Counted from the stretch's first letter, positions 35,225-45,675 are shown. The stretch: DNA of 64,000 nt from Candidatus Equimonas faecalis (GCA_018066245.1 JAGHRT010000010.1:55615-119614); one strand, 5' to 3'. The notes: generated by a model from the sequence alone, not told the origin. A program made the numbers and translations.

Positions 35225-35569
35225 TTAGAATTTAAGGCCACCTTTGCGGGCGCCGTCAGCAACTTCCTTAACACGACCATGGTAGAGGTAGCCATTACGG
35301 TCAAATACTACAGCCGTTATGCCAGCCTCAATGGCCTTCTTTGCAATTGCTTCACCGACTTTTGCAGCTTGTTCCTTCTTGGGCATGGTTCCCATACCAA
35401 GACTTGAAGCTGCAACAAGAGTGGTGGCAGTTTCGTCGTTGATAATCTGGACGTAAATCTGCTTGTTGCTTCTGAACACGCTCATGCGGGGGCGCTCAGC
35501 TGTGCCAGAAATTTTATTGCGCACACGAAACTTGATTTTCGCACGACGCTGTTCTTTTTGCTTTGTCAT
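35225..35569 (-). CDS. rplR: 50S ribosomal protein L18
   Basis: 114 residues, starting [20 protein letters not shown], with [20 protein letters not shown] and a final [17 protein letters not shown]. It binds 5S rRNA with L5. Spacing 20 bp from rplF. Confidence 0.97.
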   Translation of the reverse strand: MTKQKEQRRAKIKFRVRNKISGTAERPRMSVFRSNKQIYVQIINDETATTLVAASSLGMGTMPKKEQAAKVGEAIAKKAIEAGITAVVFDRNGYLYHGRVKEVADGARKGGLKF

Positions 35570-35589
35570 AATCTTACGGTATTAATCTT

Positions 35590-36156
35590 TTATTTCGCAC
35601 CAGCTGACTTACCACTCTTACGGCGAATCTGCTCGCCAATATAGAGAATACCCTTGCCCTTGTAAGGCTCCGGCATACGGAATGAGCGGATTTTGCTGCA
35701 AACCATGCCGAGGAGCTGCTTGTCTGCGCTTTCCAGGCAGATGTAAGGATTCTGGTTACGCTCCATCTTGGTTGTAACGGTGATTTCTTTGGGAAGCTGG
35801 ATGAGGATGGGATGGGTGTAGCCAAGTGTGAAAGTAATCAAGTTACCCTGATTTTCCACACGGTAGCCTACGCCTACCAGTTCCATCTCTTTCTTGTAAC
35901 CTTCGCTCACTCCGACAACCATGTTGTTTACGAGCGCACGATAGAGACCATGGAAAGCCTGCTTCTGCTTGGTGTCAACGTCGCTGTTTTCATCAATAGC
36001 GAATTTGACCTGACCGTCTTCGATTGTGACAACAATGGAAGGATCAACAGCTTGGCTAAGCTCACCCTTCGGACCTTTTACGGTCACTACATTATCCTGC
36101 ATGGCCACTGTAACGCCAGCGGGAATGTTAATCGGCAATTTACCAATTCTTGACAT
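35590..36156 (-). CDS. rplF: 50S ribosomal protein L6
   Basis: 188 residues with the two related L6 domains: MSRIGKLPINIPAGVTV and VKGPKGELSQAV in the first, QLLGMVCSKIRSFRMPEPYK and GKGILYIGEQIRRKSGKSAG in the second. Located near the sarcin-ricin loop and L7/L12 stalk base. Seventeen base pairs after rpsH. Confidence 0.97.
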   Translation of the reverse strand: MSRIGKLPINIPAGVTVAMQDNVVTVKGPKGELSQAVDPSIVVTIEDGQVKFAIDENSDVDTKQKQAFHGLYRALVNNMVVGVSEGYKKEMELVGVGYRVENQGNLITFTLGYTHPILIQLPKEITVTTKMERNQNPYICLESADKQLLGMVCSKIRSFRMPEPYKGKGILYIGEQIRRKSGKSAGAK

Positions 36157-36173
36157 TCTGTGTTCCTCCTAAA

Positions 36174-36569
36174 TTAATAAATGTAGCAAAGGACTTCACC
36201 GCCAATCTTGAGTTCGGCTGCCTCTTTGTCAGTCATTACACCTTTGGACGTGGAGATAATGGCTATACCCAGTCCGTTAATTACGCGGGGCATCTCACGA
36301 TAGCCGGTGTACTTGCGGAGACCGGGGGTAGAGACGCGGGTCAGGTTCTTGATAGCATTAACCTTGGTCTGAGGATTGTACTTCAGAGCAATTTTAATGG
36401 TACCCTGAGGGCCGTCCTCCTCAAACTTGTAGTTGAGGATATAGCCCTTCTCAAAAAGGATTTTGGTGATGTCCTTCTTCAAATTTGACGCAGGCACTTC
36501 CACTACACGGTGCTTAGCCATGATAGCGTTGCGCAGACGGGTCAAATAATCTGCTATAGGATCTGTCAT
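36174..36569 (-). CDS. rpsH: 30S ribosomal protein S8
   Basis: 131 residues. MTDPIADYLTRLRNAIMAKH at the start and GLGIAIISTSKGVMTDKEAA near the end are diagnostic; GGEVLCYIY is the C-terminus. In other bacteria S8 represses its own operon by binding mRNA. Here a 282-bp spacer with hairpins lies directly upstream of its ATG, an unusual gap in this operon. Confidence 0.97.
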   Translation of the reverse strand: MTDPIADYLTRLRNAIMAKHRVVEVPASNLKKDITKILFEKGYILNYKFEEDGPQGTIKIALKYNPQTKVNAIKNLTRVSTPGLRKYTGYREMPRVINGLGIAIISTSKGVMTDKEAAELKIGGEVLCYIY

Positions 36570-36851
36570 TGTTTGAAATGTTTTTAATTAATCGGGACAA
36601 CCCCGACAATATTAAATTAAAGTGAACTGATGTTCTGTTGTTGTTTCTCTGCGGCCTCTATGCCAATTTGCAGGGCAAATCTGAAGGGAAGGCTTATCTG
36701 GACGAATCTTCTGAATCAAACGACAGTGTGAATTATTCGCTTAGCAATTCTCACGAAGCCGCCGACTGTTGTTCCTATCCTTAGGGTATTGGCCTCTGCC
36801 TGATGTGCTCCTTGACGCAGGCTTTTGAAGAATCCGGGAGAAACTGAGGTT
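36570..36851 (-). other. 282-bp untranslated spacer inside the ribosomal operon
   Basis: The genes around it are separated by less than 45 bp, but rpsN and rpsH are 282 bp apart. On the reverse strand the spacer contains small hairpins (ATTTGC/GCAAAT and TCGGG/CCCGA, the latter about 25 nt before the rpsH start). No supportable gene or promoter was found. It could be a regulatory site for S8 or a small inserted element. Confidence 0.6.
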
Positions 36852-37154
36852 TTACCAACTGGCCTTGCGCACGCCAGGGATAAGGCCTTGGGAAGCCATC
36901 TCACGGAACTGGATACGGCTCAACCCGAACTGGCGGATGTAACCCTTGGGACGACCGGTCAGTTTGCAACGGTTGTGCAGACGGATGGGGTTGGCATTGC
37001 GAGGAATCTTTTGGAGTTTCCGTGCAGCCTCGTAGGCTTCTACGGGATCCTCGCTCTTGTTAACGATTTCCTTCAGGGCAGCACGCTTAGCGGCATACTT
37101 GGCTACCAGGCGGGCACGCTTTACTTCACGTGCCTTCATTGACTCTTTTGCCAT
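36852..37154 (-). CDS. rpsN: 30S ribosomal protein S14
   Basis: 100 residues: [60 protein letters not shown] and [11 protein letters not shown]. This is the long, zinc-free form (no CxxC pairs). Six base pairs after rplE. Confidence 0.97.
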   Translation of the reverse strand: MAKESMKAREVKRARLVAKYAAKRAALKEIVNKSEDPVEAYEAARKLQKIPRNANPIRLHNRCKLTGRPKGYIRQFGLSRIQFREMASQGLIPGVRKASW

Positions 37155-37160
37155 GTCGTA

Positions 37161-37718
37161 TTAATTATTTTTAGCGTTCTTAAAAGGAAGACCAAATTCC
37201 TTAAGCAGAGCATAGCCTTCTTCATCAGTCTTTGCTGTCGTCACGAAGGTGATGTTCATACCCAGAAGGCGGTCGATTGCATCAATGTTGATTTCAGGGA
37301 AGATAATCTGCTCCTGAATGCCGAGGGTGTAGTTACCACGGCCATCCAGTTTACTGGCAATACCCTTAAAGTCGCGAATACGGGGCAGAGCCACGCGGAC
37401 GAGCTTCTCAAGGAACTCGTACATGCGCTCACGACGCAGGGTAACCATCACACCGATGGGCATCTTCTTACGAAGTTTGAACTGAGCGACATCTTTCTTT
37501 GACAATGTTGCCACAGCCTTTTGACCAGTGATAGCCGTCAGTTCATTAATGGCTACTTCAATAATCTTCTTATCGGCTGTAGCCATGCCCAGACCCTGAT
37601 TGATAACGATTTTTTTCAGTACAGGAATCTGCATGGCAGATGAGTAGTTGAACTGCTTCTGAAGAGCCGGAGCGATACGCTCGGCATAATCTTTCTTGAG
37701 TTGTGCTGTATTTGCCAT
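37161..37718 (-). CDS. rplE: 50S ribosomal protein L5
   Basis: 185 residues. [40 protein letters not shown] and [18 protein letters not shown] are the hallmarks. It binds 5S rRNA. Its ATG shares one base with the rplX stop (TAATG), so translation is coupled. Confidence 0.97.
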   Translation of the reverse strand: MANTAQLKKDYAERIAPALQKQFNYSSAMQIPVLKKIVINQGLGMATADKKIIEVAINELTAITGQKAVATLSKKDVAQFKLRKKMPIGVMVTLRRERMYEFLEKLVRVALPRIRDFKGIASKLDGRGNYTLGIQEQIIFPEINIDAIDRLLGMNITFVTTAKTDEEGYALLKEFGLPFKNAKNN

Positions 37719-38038
37719 TACTTAATCTCCTCTCCTGATTTTTTTGCGTAACGTACTAACTTGCCAGCCTCATTGCGCTTGCGACCAATGCGGGTGGGCT
37801 TGCCTGACTTGGGGTCTACCACATTCAGGTTGCTGATATGGATAGGAGCCTCCACTTCCACAAAGCCACCCTGAGGGTTCTTGGCATTGGGCTTCTGGCT
37901 CTTCTTTACCATATTGACACCTTCCACTACAGCACGCTGCTTCTCAACAAGCACACGGGTAACCTTGCCGGTCTTGCCCTTGTTTTCGCCAGCGTTCACA
38001 TAAACGGTGTCGCCTTTTTTGATATGTAATTTTGCCAT
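37718..38038 (-). CDS. rplX: 50S ribosomal protein L24
   Basis: 106 residues with the KOW motif at the start ([20 protein letters not shown] then [10 protein letters not shown]) and [18 protein letters not shown] at the end. An assembly initiator of the large subunit. Overlaps rplE by one base. Confidence 0.97.
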   Translation of the reverse strand: MAKLHIKKGDTVYVNAGENKGKTGKVTRVLVEKQRAVVEGVNMVKKSQKPNAKNPQGGFVEVEAPIHISNLNVVDPKSGKPTRIGRKRNEAGKLVRYAKKSGEEIK

Positions 38039-38059
38039 TACTTTGTCTCTTTATTTAGA

Positions 38060-38425
38060 TTAAAGCACTTCGGGTGCGAGCGAAACGACCTTCATATTGA
38101 CCGTGCGGAGTTCACGAGCCACGGGGCCGAAAATACGGCTGCCGCGAAGTTCGCCTGCATTGTTGAGCAGTACACAGGCATTGTCGTCGAAACGGATATA
38201 GGAACCATCAGCGCGACGTATTTCCTTCTTCGTACGAACAATCAAAGCCTTAGATACGGCACCCTTCTTTATTTCGCTGGACGGAATGACGTTCTTGACA
38301 GAAACGACAATCACATCACCCACAGAAGCGTAGCGACGCTTTGTACCACCGAGCACACGGATGCAGAGGCACTCGCGAGCGCCGCTGTTATCGGCTACAG
38401 TTAAACGGGATTCTGTCTGTATCAT
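38060..38425 (-). CDS. rplN: 50S ribosomal protein L14
   Basis: 121 residues: [40 protein letters not shown] and [13 protein letters not shown]. The most conserved L14 signature is fully present. It lies 2 bp after rpsQ. Confidence 0.97.
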   Translation of the reverse strand: MIQTESRLTVADNSGARECLCIRVLGGTKRRYASVGDVIVVSVKNVIPSSEIKKGAVSKALIVRTKKEIRRADGSYIRFDDNACVLLNNAGELRGSRIFGPVARELRTVNMKVVSLAPEVL

Positions 38426-38427
38426 GA

Positions 38428-38685
38428 TTACTTAGCTCTTTCAATGATTTCTACTACTCTCCAACGCTTGGTCTTGCTCAGGGGACGAGTCTCCATGATG
38501 GCTACGGTATCACCAACATTACACTCGTTCTTTTCATCGTGAGCATGATACTTCTTCGTTTTGGAGACAAACTTACCATAAATAGGGTGTTTTTCCTTGA
38601 ACTTAGCAGCGACGACAATGGTCTTGTCCATCTTGTTGCTAATTACAACACCTTGACGGGTTTTTCTAAGATTTCTTTCTTCCAT
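38428..38685 (-). CDS. rpsQ: 30S ribosomal protein S17
   Basis: 85 residues, an OB fold: [40 protein letters not shown]. It binds 16S rRNA early. Located between rpmC and rplN with spacings of 9 and 2 bp. Confidence 0.97.
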   Translation of the reverse strand: MEERNLRKTRQGVVISNKMDKTIVVAAKFKEKHPIYGKFVSKTKKYHAHDEKNECNVGDTVAIMETRPLSKTKRWRVVEIIERAK

Positions 38686-38694
38686 GTCGCATTC

Positions 38695-38889
38695 TTATTT
38701 GTTAAGTTCGTTTTCGCGAAGCACAGTCTTCAACCGGGCGATCGTACGACGCACGGCCTTAATCTGTGCAGGGTTCTCCAGAGGAGAAACGCTGTGGTTG
38801 AGGAGCAACTGCTGATACTTAGCCTGTTCTGCCTCAACGCGTTCTGCCAATTCATTGGCAGGAATCTGTCGAATTTCTGCAATTTTCAT
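38695..38889 (-). CDS. rpmC: 50S ribosomal protein L29
   Basis: 64 residues of three helices: MKIAEIRQIPANELAERVEA, QQLLLNHSVSPLENPAQIKA and VRRTIARLKTVLRE. It sits at the peptide exit. Three base pairs after rplP. Confidence 0.96.
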   Translation of the reverse strand: MKIAEIRQIPANELAERVEAEQAKYQQLLLNHSVSPLENPAQIKAVRRTIARLKTVLRENELNK

Positions 38890-38892
38890 AAA

Positions 38893-39318
38893 TTAAGCGT
38901 TTTTGTCGTAATCGTGTCTAACAATAAACTTCGTGGTTACCGGGAGTTTCTGGGCAGCCAGACGGAGAGCCTCCTTGGCTACTGCAAAAGGAACACCCTC
39001 AATCTCGAAGATAATACGGCCCGGAGTGATGGGGAACACATATCCCACAGGATCACCCTTACCTTTACCCATGCGGACATCAGCAGGCTTCTTGGTGATA
39101 GGCTTATCAGGGAAGATACGAATCCAGCTCTGGCCCTCACGCTGCATATAGCGGGTCATGGCAACACGGGCAGCTTCAATCTGACGGCCAGTAATCCAGT
39201 GTGTATCAAGGCTCTTTATGCCAAAGCTACCAAAAGCCAACTGGTTGCCGCGCTGAGCATTACCCTTGCAACGGCCTTTTTGCGGTCTGCGATATTTAGT
39301 TCTTTTAGGCTGTAACAT
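38893..39318 (-). CDS. rplP: 50S ribosomal protein L16
   Basis: 141 residues: [60 protein letters not shown]. It organises the A site of the large subunit. Thirteen base pairs after rpsC. Confidence 0.97.
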   Translation of the reverse strand: MLQPKRTKYRRPQKGRCKGNAQRGNQLAFGSFGIKSLDTHWITGRQIEAARVAMTRYMQREGQSWIRIFPDKPITKKPADVRMGKGKGDPVGYVFPITPGRIIFEIEGVPFAVAKEALRLAAQKLPVTTKFIVRHDYDKNA

Positions 39319-39331
39319 AACTAGATTTCAA

Positions 39332-40060
39332 TTAACGGTTGTTGTTTCTCTTGTTACGGAAATCACGGCGACCACGACCATTGTCCAGGCGGCGATTATC
39401 CTTTTCAGGAGTGAAATTAAGTGTCAAATCTTTCTTTCCATAGACCTCACCACGGCAAATCCACACCTTTATACCAAGTATGCCCACCTTTGTGAGAGCC
39501 TCTGTCTGGCAATAATCAATGTCAGCGCGGAAAGTGTGGAGAGGCGTACGGCCTTCCTTGAACATTTCGCTACGGGCAATTTCTGCGCCATTCAGACGGC
39601 CAGAGATTTGTACTTTGATACCTTCTGCACCCATACGCATCGTATTGGCAATGGCCATCTTGATAGCGCGACGGTATGCAATTTTGCCCTCTACTTGGCG
39701 AGCGATGCTACGACCGACAATCACAGCATCAAGATCGGGCTTCTTTATTTCAAAGATATTGATTTGGATATCCTTGTCGGTAATCTTCTTCAACTCTTCC
39801 TTGAGCTTATCAACTTCCGTTCCGCCCTTACCAATGATTACACCAGGGCGCGAAGTGCACACGGTGATGGTAATGAGTTTGGGAGTGCGCTCAATAACGA
39901 TACGCGACACACTGGCTTTGGCAAGACGGGCGTCAAGGTACTTGCGGAGCTTTGAGTCCTCAAGAATGTTGTCGCCGAAGTTACGGCCACCGTACCAATT
40001 CGAATCCCAACCACGGACAATGCCGAGGCGGTTACTTATCGGATTAACTTTTTGTCCCAT
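39332..40060 (-). CDS. rpsC: 30S ribosomal protein S3
   Basis: 242 residues. The KH domain with [17 protein letters not shown] and the second domain with [14 protein letters not shown] [20 protein letters not shown] are present. A C-terminal basic tail ([14 protein letters not shown]) is typical of the phylum. Part of the mRNA entry channel. Eighteen base pairs after rplV. Confidence 0.97.
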   Translation of the reverse strand: MGQKVNPISNRLGIVRGWDSNWYGGRNFGDNILEDSKLRKYLDARLAKASVSRIVIERTPKLITITVCTSRPGVIIGKGGTEVDKLKEELKKITDKDIQINIFEIKKPDLDAVIVGRSIARQVEGKIAYRRAIKMAIANTMRMGAEGIKVQISGRLNGAEIARSEMFKEGRTPLHTFRADIDYCQTEALTKVGILGIKVWICRGEVYGKKDLTLNFTPEKDNRRLDNGRGRRDFRNKRNNNR

Positions 40061-40078
40061 TCTTTTACTTTTAAATCA

Positions 40079-40471
40079 TTAGTTCTTTGTGTCAACGAAA
40101 ACGGTGACGTGATTTGAACGCTTACGGATTCTGTAGCCGCGTCCCTGGGGTGCGGGACGCATACGCTTGAGCGTGGCACCTTCATCCACAAAAATCTTGG
40201 TTACGAACAATTCGCCTTCATCAGCCTTACGGTCATTTTTTACTTCCCAGTTGGCGATGGCTGAGCGAAGCAACTTCTCGAGATCTACAGAAGCGGCCTT
40301 CTTGCTGAAGTGCAAGGTTGCGAGTGCACGATTTACTTCCATTCCGCGTACGAGATCAGCGACATAGCGCATCTTGCGGGGGGAAGAGGGCACGTTGCGG
40401 AGCATGGCACTGTTCTGTGTCTTACGAGCTTCTTTTCTAGCTTGAGCAGCTATTCTTTTTCTTGCTCCCAT
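40079..40471 (-). CDS. rplV: 50S ribosomal protein L22
   Basis: 130 residues. [40 protein letters not shown] and the exit-tunnel loop [20 protein letters not shown] are all visible. The N-terminal basic extension ([16 protein letters not shown]) is characteristic of Bacteroidetes. Confidence 0.96.
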   Translation of the reverse strand: MGARKRIAAQARKEARKTQNSAMLRNVPSSPRKMRYVADLVRGMEVNRALATLHFSKKAASVDLEKLLRSAIANWEVKNDRKADEGELFVTKIFVDEGATLKRMRPAPQGRGYRIRKRSNHVTVFVDTKN

Positions 40472-40520
40472 TATTAATTTACTTTTTTAATTCTGGATTG
40501 ATTGATCCTGTGCACGAAAC

Positions 40521-40790
40521 TTACTTCTTCTTCTGACCAGCATGGCCGCCAAACTTGCGGGTAGGAGCGAACTCACCCAGCTTATGACCGACCATATTTT
40601 CCGTCACATACACAGGAATGAACTTGTTACCGTTGTGCACAGCAATGGTGTGTCCCACGAAATCAGGACTAATCATTGAAGCGCGAGCCCACGTCTTCAC
40701 AACGCTTTTCTTACCACTTTCATTCATGGCAAGCACCTTCTTTTCAAGGCAGACTGCAATGTAGGGGCCTTTCTTTAGTGAACGACTCAT
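40521..40790 (-). CDS. rpsS: 30S ribosomal protein S19
   Basis: 89 residues: [40 protein letters not shown] and [20 protein letters not shown]. It forms the head of the small subunit with S13. Fifty base pairs separate it from rplV, one of the longer gaps of the operon. Confidence 0.97.
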   Translation of the reverse strand: MSRSLKKGPYIAVCLEKKVLAMNESGKKSVVKTWARASMISPDFVGHTIAVHNGNKFIPVYVTENMVGHKLGEFAPTRKFGGHAGQKKK

Positions 40791-40815
40791 AGTCTTGTGA
40801 TTCTTTTAGTACTTA

Positions 40816-41640
40816 TTACTTTTTACGTCTTTCGATAATGTACTTGTTGCTCTGCTTCTTAGGAGCGCGAGTCTTCAAGCCCTTTGCGTAGAGGCCAGTA
40901 CGGCTGCGGGGATGGCCACCACTCTGACGACCTTCACCACCACCCATGGGGTGATCTACAGGGTTCATCACAACGCCACGGTTGTGAGGACGGCGGCCTA
41001 ACCAGCGACTGCGTCCGGCTTTGCCGGAGCTTTCGAGGGCATGGTCGCTATTGCCGACACTTCCGATAGTTGCCTTGCAAGCACTAAGAATCTGGCGAGT
41101 TTCACCTGAAGGAAGTTTGATGACGCAATACTTACCTTCACGGCTGGTCAGCTGGGCAAAGTTACCGGCGCTACGCACGAGCAAGGCACCCTGACCGGGG
41201 CGAAGCTCAATGTTGTGAATCACGGTACCGACAGGAATGTTCTGAAGCGGCAGGGCATTACCTATTTCAGGCACTGCGTCTGCGCCAGACATCAACTGGT
41301 CGCCAACCTTCAATCCATTAGGAGCGATAATGTAACGCTTTTCACCGTCAGCGTAATAAAGCAGAGCGATACGGGCGGAACGGTTAGGATCATACTCGAT
41401 CGTCTTTACGACTGCGGGAACACCATCTTTCTCTCGCTTGAAATCGATGAAGCGGAACTTGCGCTTGTGACCGCCGCCGAGATAACGCATAGTCATCTTG
41501 CCGACGTTGTTACGGCCGCCAGTGCTCATCTTACCAGTTACGAGAGATTTTTCAGGTACGGATGCAGTAATCTCTTCGAACGTACCTATAATCTTGTGTC
41601 TCTGGCCCGGTGTTGTGGGCTTAAATTTACGTACTGCCAT
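40816..41640 (-). CDS. rplB: 50S ribosomal protein L2
   Basis: 274 residues. [40 protein letters not shown] and the C-terminal [20 protein letters not shown] with the conserved His needed for the peptidyl-transferase region. Nine base pairs separate it from rplW. Confidence 0.98.
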   Translation of the reverse strand: MAVRKFKPTTPGQRHKIIGTFEEITASVPEKSLVTGKMSTGGRNNVGKMTMRYLGGGHKRKFRFIDFKREKDGVPAVVKTIEYDPNRSARIALLYYADGEKRYIIAPNGLKVGDQLMSGADAVPEIGNALPLQNIPVGTVIHNIELRPGQGALLVRSAGNFAQLTSREGKYCVIKLPSGETRQILSACKATIGSVGNSDHALESSGKAGRSRWLGRRPHNRGVVMNPVDHPMGGGEGRQSGGHPRSRTGLYAKGLKTRAPKKQSNKYIIERRKK

Positions 41641-41648
41641 TTGATTTA

Positions 41649-41939
41649 TTAAATGTTACTGTAAAAGTCGATAGTCTCACCTTCCTTGACGGTGACGATT
41701 GCTTTCTTGAAGGCGTTAGTGCGACCTTTCAGGAGTCCGGCACGAGTGTAGCGGCTCTTGTTCTTACCGGCATAGACCATGGTGTTCACGTCGGTAACGG
41801 TCACATTGTATGTAGCCTCCACTTCTGCCTTAATCTGGAGCTTGTTGGCCTCAGGGCGCACGATGAATCCGAACTTGTTCTGTTTATCCATCATGCCGGT
41901 CATCTTCTCGGTGACCAGGGGTTTAACAATGTATGCCAT
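41649..41939 (-). CDS. rplW: 50S ribosomal protein L23
   Basis: 96 residues: [40 protein letters not shown]. It lies at the tunnel exit and is the docking point for trigger factor and SRP. Sixteen base pairs after rplD. Confidence 0.96.
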   Translation of the reverse strand: MAYIVKPLVTEKMTGMMDKQNKFGFIVRPEANKLQIKAEVEATYNVTVTDVNTMVYAGKNKSRYTRAGLLKGRTNAFKKAIVTVKEGETIDFYSNI

Positions 41940-41955
41940 ATCTTTGTTTACGCTT

Positions 41956-42585
41956 TTACTTGGTTAAGACAGTTTCCAGTGCCTGCAGGGCTTTCTCGGT
42001 CACAACCATCACACCGGCATCAAGAACGCCGTAAGTATGGATGTTGGCAGCGGAACTCACTCGGGCAGCCTGAATATTTCGGGCAGAAAGATATATGTTC
42101 TTGTCCACGCCTTCAATAACCATCAGCACCTTTTTGTCAGCAACGTTGATATTCTTGAGGATTTCAACGAAAGCCTTGGTCTGAGGCTTTTCCATCTGGA
42201 AATCTTCCACGACCACAATGGCATTTTCCTGAGCCTTATAGCTCAGCGCACTGCGGCGTGCAAGAGCCTTTACCTTCTTGTTCAGTTTAAAGCTATAGTC
42301 GCGGGGCTTGGGACCGAACACGCGAGCACCGCCAACGAGTACGGGAGAATTAATATCACCACGACGGGCACCGCCGCCGCCCTTCTGACGTCCGAGTTTG
42401 CGGGTGGAACCGCTTATTTCACTTCTCTCCTTAGACTTTGCCGTACCCTGACGCTGGGCAGCAAGATAGCGCTTTACGTCGAGATAAATGGCGTTGTCAT
42501 TGGGTTCAATGCCGAACACGGCATCGTTCAGGATGACCTTGCGGCCCGTTTCCTGACCCTTGATGTTTAATACGCTGAGTTCCAT
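41956..42585 (-). CDS. rplD: 50S ribosomal protein L4
   Basis: 209 residues from ATG 42585 ([17 protein letters not shown]), chosen because it lies 2 bp after the rplC stop and matches the family start; an in-frame ATG 12 codons earlier lies inside rplC. The tunnel loop [20 protein letters not shown] and the C-terminal [20 protein letters not shown] are present. In gammaproteobacteria L4 represses the S10 operon; here the leader upstream of rplC would be the place. Confidence 0.97.
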   Translation of the reverse strand: MELSVLNIKGQETGRKVILNDAVFGIEPNDNAIYLDVKRYLAAQRQGTAKSKERSEISGSTRKLGRQKGGGGARRGDINSPVLVGGARVFGPKPRDYSFKLNKKVKALARRSALSYKAQENAIVVVEDFQMEKPQTKAFVEILKNINVADKKVLMVIEGVDKNIYLSARNIQAARVSSAANIHTYGVLDAGVMVVTEKALQALETVLTK

Positions 42586-42587
42586 TC

Positions 42588-43205
42588 TTACTTCTGTACA
42601 ATTACGATTGAACCATTGCATCCAGCCACGCTGCCCTTGATAAGGAGCAGGTTGTGCTCAGAGATGACCTTTAACACTTTGAGGTTTTGCGTCGTCACGC
42701 GGTCGCCGCCCATCTGGCCGCCCATACGGAGTCCTTTGAACACCTTAGCGGGATAGGAGCAAGCGCCGATGGCACCGGGCTTACGTGCACGGTCATCCTG
42801 ACCATGGGTTGTCTGGCCAACGCCACCAAAACCGTGACGCTTCATTACACCTTGGAAGCCCTTACCCTTGCTCGTTCCGATGACATCTACAAATGTAGCG
42901 TCATTGAAGAACTCCACGGTGATGGTGTCTCCCAGATTGTACTCCTGGTCAAACCCAGTGAACTCGGCCAAGTGGCGCTTCGGGGTCACGCCAGCCTTCT
43001 TAAAGTGTCCGAGCAGGGCATTGGAGGTATTCTTCTCCTTAGCCTCTTGGAAGCCAAGCTGCACGGCAGCATAGCCATCCTTCTCGACACTCTTCACCTG
43101 GGTAACCACGCAAGGACCTACTTCGATAACAGTGCACGGCACATTCTTGCCGTCGGCACTGAAAACGGATGTCATTCCGATTTTCTTTCCAATTAATCCT
43201 GGCAT
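42588..43205 (-). CDS. rplC: 50S ribosomal protein L3
   Basis: 205 residues: [59 protein letters not shown]. The conserved Gln/His region faces the peptidyl-transferase centre. It is the first gene of the operon; rpsJ, the usual gene before it, is absent. Confidence 0.97.
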   Translation of the reverse strand: MPGLIGKKIGMTSVFSADGKNVPCTVIEVGPCVVTQVKSVEKDGYAAVQLGFQEAKEKNTSNALLGHFKKAGVTPKRHLAEFTGFDQEYNLGDTITVEFFNDATFVDVIGTSKGKGFQGVMKRHGFGGVGQTTHGQDDRARKPGAIGACSYPAKVFKGLRMGGQMGGDRVTTQNLKVLKVISEHNLLLIKGSVAGCNGSIVIVQK

Positions 43206-43387
43206 TTCAGTTGATTTGAGTTGTTGTTAATAATGTGAATTTACTGTTTTGATTTGTTTGAATTGCAATTTCGTGTGCTACAGGTGCACTATACGGACAT
43301 AGCGCACACACGGAATGAAACACCCTAAGGCATCCATTTCCAGCAGATTACGCACAATGACGCACGTATTCCACACTTCATCGGTTG
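43206..43387 (-). promoter_or_regulatory. Leader of the ribosomal protein operon
   Basis: About 175 nt between the promoter and rplC. On the reverse strand GTGTGC (about 43310) pairs with GCACAC (about 43277), enclosing an inner CTAT/ATAG stem. It is a candidate site for autoregulation by an operon product such as L4. No coding frame is convincing. Confidence 0.5.
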
Positions 43388-43419
43388 CAAAGGTAGCAAT
43401 TATTTCTCAATCTACCAAA
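43388..43419 (-). promoter_or_regulatory. Promoter of the rplC-rplQ operon
   Basis: TTTG (43416-43419) and TACCTTTG (43388-43395) on the reverse strand with a 20-bp spacer: a perfect Bacteroidetes promoter. It shows that transcription starts here, not from an upstream fusA/rpsJ unit. Confidence 0.87.
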
Positions 43420-43790
43420 CATTCCCACTCGTTTTTTTAACGCCTTTTTACAATCGTTGCGAATTTTCTGCTGCATCTCTGCATCTTCCGCCGATTCTGA
43501 TTCCCTTGCAGGCTGAGTTACGACACGGCTACCTGCCTGTTCTCCTCCACTTCTTCCTAATTCTATTGACTGGGCACACACATGCAGGGCCCACAATACT
43601 AAATACAACACCATATTATTTAAAGCACGCACGCGCGTGAATCAAGCCATCAGCAGACGGCCTACAGGGCACAAATAAGATTGGAAAGATACAAGTCATG
43701 ATGAAATATGAGTAACAAATGCCTGTTCCCGGAAGGAGAGATGCTATCCCCCTTGGAATGTTTGCCTTATTAAGTAATTACCCCGTAGAA
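43420..43790. other. Gene-free stretch upstream of the ribosomal operon
   Basis: No supportable gene. A short reverse-strand frame with a signal-like start (MVLYLVLWALHVCAQS) runs through the promoter and was not accepted. rpsJ, rpsL, rpsG and fusA are not here. Confidence 0.55.
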
Positions 43791-43791
43791 C

Positions 43792-43820
43792 AAAAATCCC
43801 ATCGGCAGGCAGCCGATGGG
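43792..43820 (-). terminator. Terminator of the lipoprotein gene
   Basis: Nine-bp stem CCCATCGGC/GCCGATGGG (43798-43806, 43812-43820) followed on the reverse strand by ATTTTTG. It is 44 bp after the stop at 43865. Confidence 0.85.
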
Positions 43821-43864
43821 GTGGTAAAACGCGAACAATTATTTTCTAAATCCTTCATTTACTA

Positions 43865-45574
43865 TTAGTCTAATCTCGTCAAACGGAGGGAGATGATGTT
43901 TTCGGAGAAGGAAACGCGGTCCTGATTGATCTTACAGGAATGCCATGCGGGAATCTTGCCGATACCTTCGTAGTTCGTCTGATATTCCTTGCTTCTGGAA
44001 ACATCAGAGCAGGCGTACATCACAGCGCTGCCGGAACCATAGCCGTAACTGTTGATGTAGAGCAGGTTGTTTATAACGAAATCTACATGGCATTTTGATA
44101 GGTTGTAGTAGCTGGAAGGCTTGCCGGGATAGTAGCCGCCATCCCAACCCCAACCATAGATGAACATACGGAATACGGCTGTTGAGTTACTCATTACGAT
44201 GCTATCAAAGAGATAGGGATATTTGCTCATATCGAAACCGGCCAATGAGAACCAATCGCGGGGGCAGGAGGTCTCTTTTGAAAGATAGTTATCGAAATAG
44301 GCTTTCATGTTATTGGCATCTTCGGGCGTAAGGCTGTGGGCCTGTGCGTCTTTCAGTGCGGAGTCGCTGAAATTGCCACTGCATGCTCCAGAGAGGAAGG
44401 GGAAGGATGCGTCATTGATACTGAAGGGCTCACCATTTTTCCACGTGATGTCGGGGTGATGCTGGATGCCGTCGCTAAGGTTCATTTCGAAGTGGCTTCC
44501 CTTAATCTGGCAGATGGCTTTGTCAGGATGTCGTACTACTTCATTGGCGGCAAAGAGGTTTGCCACGTTCTGCATGGCGTTTTGTATCTCGTTCATTTGG
44601 GATTCACCATAGGCCGTACCCTGCGTGCTCCAGTATAAATAGGCGAGTTCGAGGGCCTGGACGGTCTCTATGGCTTGGAGAGCACGGAACTGTTCACGGG
44701 ATTCGTAGCCAAGGTTTTCCCAGGGGAAAGAATCATAGACGATTTTGTCGTAGAGGGTGCAGAGGTTCATTTCTGTGCCACTGACGGAACGGATCTTGTA
44801 CTCGCACATTCTCTTGGCATAGTTATAGGCATCGATGTAGGCGGGGTTGCCGTTGATGGTGGTGTGAGCCCATTCGTTGAGAATACTGGCGAGGTGTGCT
44901 TCGGCCTGGAGGCTGTCAGCTTCGCCGTATTGCTGTGCGGCGACGCTTATTTTATCAATATAGACTTCGCTGAGCTTGGCGAGGTTCATACGCTGCTCGT
45001 TGAACTTACGATAATCCTGGGAGCAGAGGAAGGTGTAGATATCGTCGGACTTGTCGTCAAGGTTGGTAAGCAACACGGTCATCGTATCAAGCTTATTGTT
45101 GATGCCACCGAGCTGTGCACTGATTTCCTTGAGCATCTCCATGGCAGGATCGGGCTTATCCTTGATGCCGAGCAGATTCCTGACAAGTTGGGTAACTTTT
45201 TTCTTGGCATAGGACTTGGCATATTTCTCAACCTCGTTGAGGGCGGTCTTGGCTATCTTGGAGCCTGCGGCTTCCCAAGCGATGGTGCCGACGATGCGGC
45301 GGCGGCCGCTAACACTGTGATTAACCATTCGCGAGTCAATGCCGTACTTTTCGTTAATTTCGGCCATCTGACTGGCTGATGCAGCGGAGGGACCCACTTT
45401 ATTAAATTCTGTAGGCCCGATGATGTCCCATTCCTCAGCGGGGGCTACGGCGGAAACCTCAGGAACGGCGAAAGAGGCTAACTCTTCGTCCTCGGAGCAG
45501 GAAACGAAAGACGGGCTGAGAACGGTGGCACTCAGCAGAACTGCGATCTGGCGGAGGGAAATGTTCGTTTTCAT
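43865..45574 (-). CDS. Large lipoprotein, uncharacterised
   Basis: 569 residues. The signal peptide ends in a lipobox, SPSFVSC with Cys at about 26, followed by acidic SEDEE, which fits a surface or outer-membrane lipoprotein. A basic helical stretch (NEVEKYAKSYAKKKVTQLVR) and LGGINNKLDTMTVLLTNLDD follow, with the look of a coiled coil. The long middle is helical with many Tyr/Asn. The C-terminal third has aromatic glycine-rich phrases (YGWGWDGGYYPGKPSS, NSYGYGSGSAVMY). No catalytic motif recognised. Alone between two terminator/promoter-bounded units. The alpha-helical N-terminal half could be a pore or adhesin stalk; that is only a guess. Confidence 0.7.
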   Translation of the reverse strand: MKTNISLRQIAVLLSATVLSPSFVSCSEDEELASFAVPEVSAVAPAEEWDIIGPTEFNKVGPSAASASQMAEINEKYGIDSRMVNHSVSGRRRIVGTIAWEAAGSKIAKTALNEVEKYAKSYAKKKVTQLVRNLLGIKDKPDPAMEMLKEISAQLGGINNKLDTMTVLLTNLDDKSDDIYTFLCSQDYRKFNEQRMNLAKLSEVYIDKISVAAQQYGEADSLQAEAHLASILNEWAHTTINGNPAYIDAYNYAKRMCEYKIRSVSGTEMNLCTLYDKIVYDSFPWENLGYESREQFRALQAIETVQALELAYLYWSTQGTAYGESQMNEIQNAMQNVANLFAANEVVRHPDKAICQIKGSHFEMNLSDGIQHHPDITWKNGEPFSINDASFPFLSGACSGNFSDSALKDAQAHSLTPEDANNMKAYFDNYLSKETSCPRDWFSLAGFDMSKYPYLFDSIVMSNSTAVFRMFIYGWGWDGGYYPGKPSSYYNLSKCHVDFVINNLLYINSYGYGSGSAVMYACSDVSRSKEYQTNYEGIGKIPAWHSCKINQDRVSFSENIISLRLTRLD

Positions 45575-45675
45575 AAGGCTTGAATTTTAAAAGTTAGACT
45601 TTTATTATTAATAATGTGTAAGCGTTGAATGTTGAAAGATCGTTGGGGTTGCAGGGTTTTGCGGCTTTGCAAGTG

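Noticed and set aside
43378..43632. Small frame with a signal-like start upstream of the ribosomal operon
   Set aside because: It covers both boxes of the rplC promoter and shows no family likeness.
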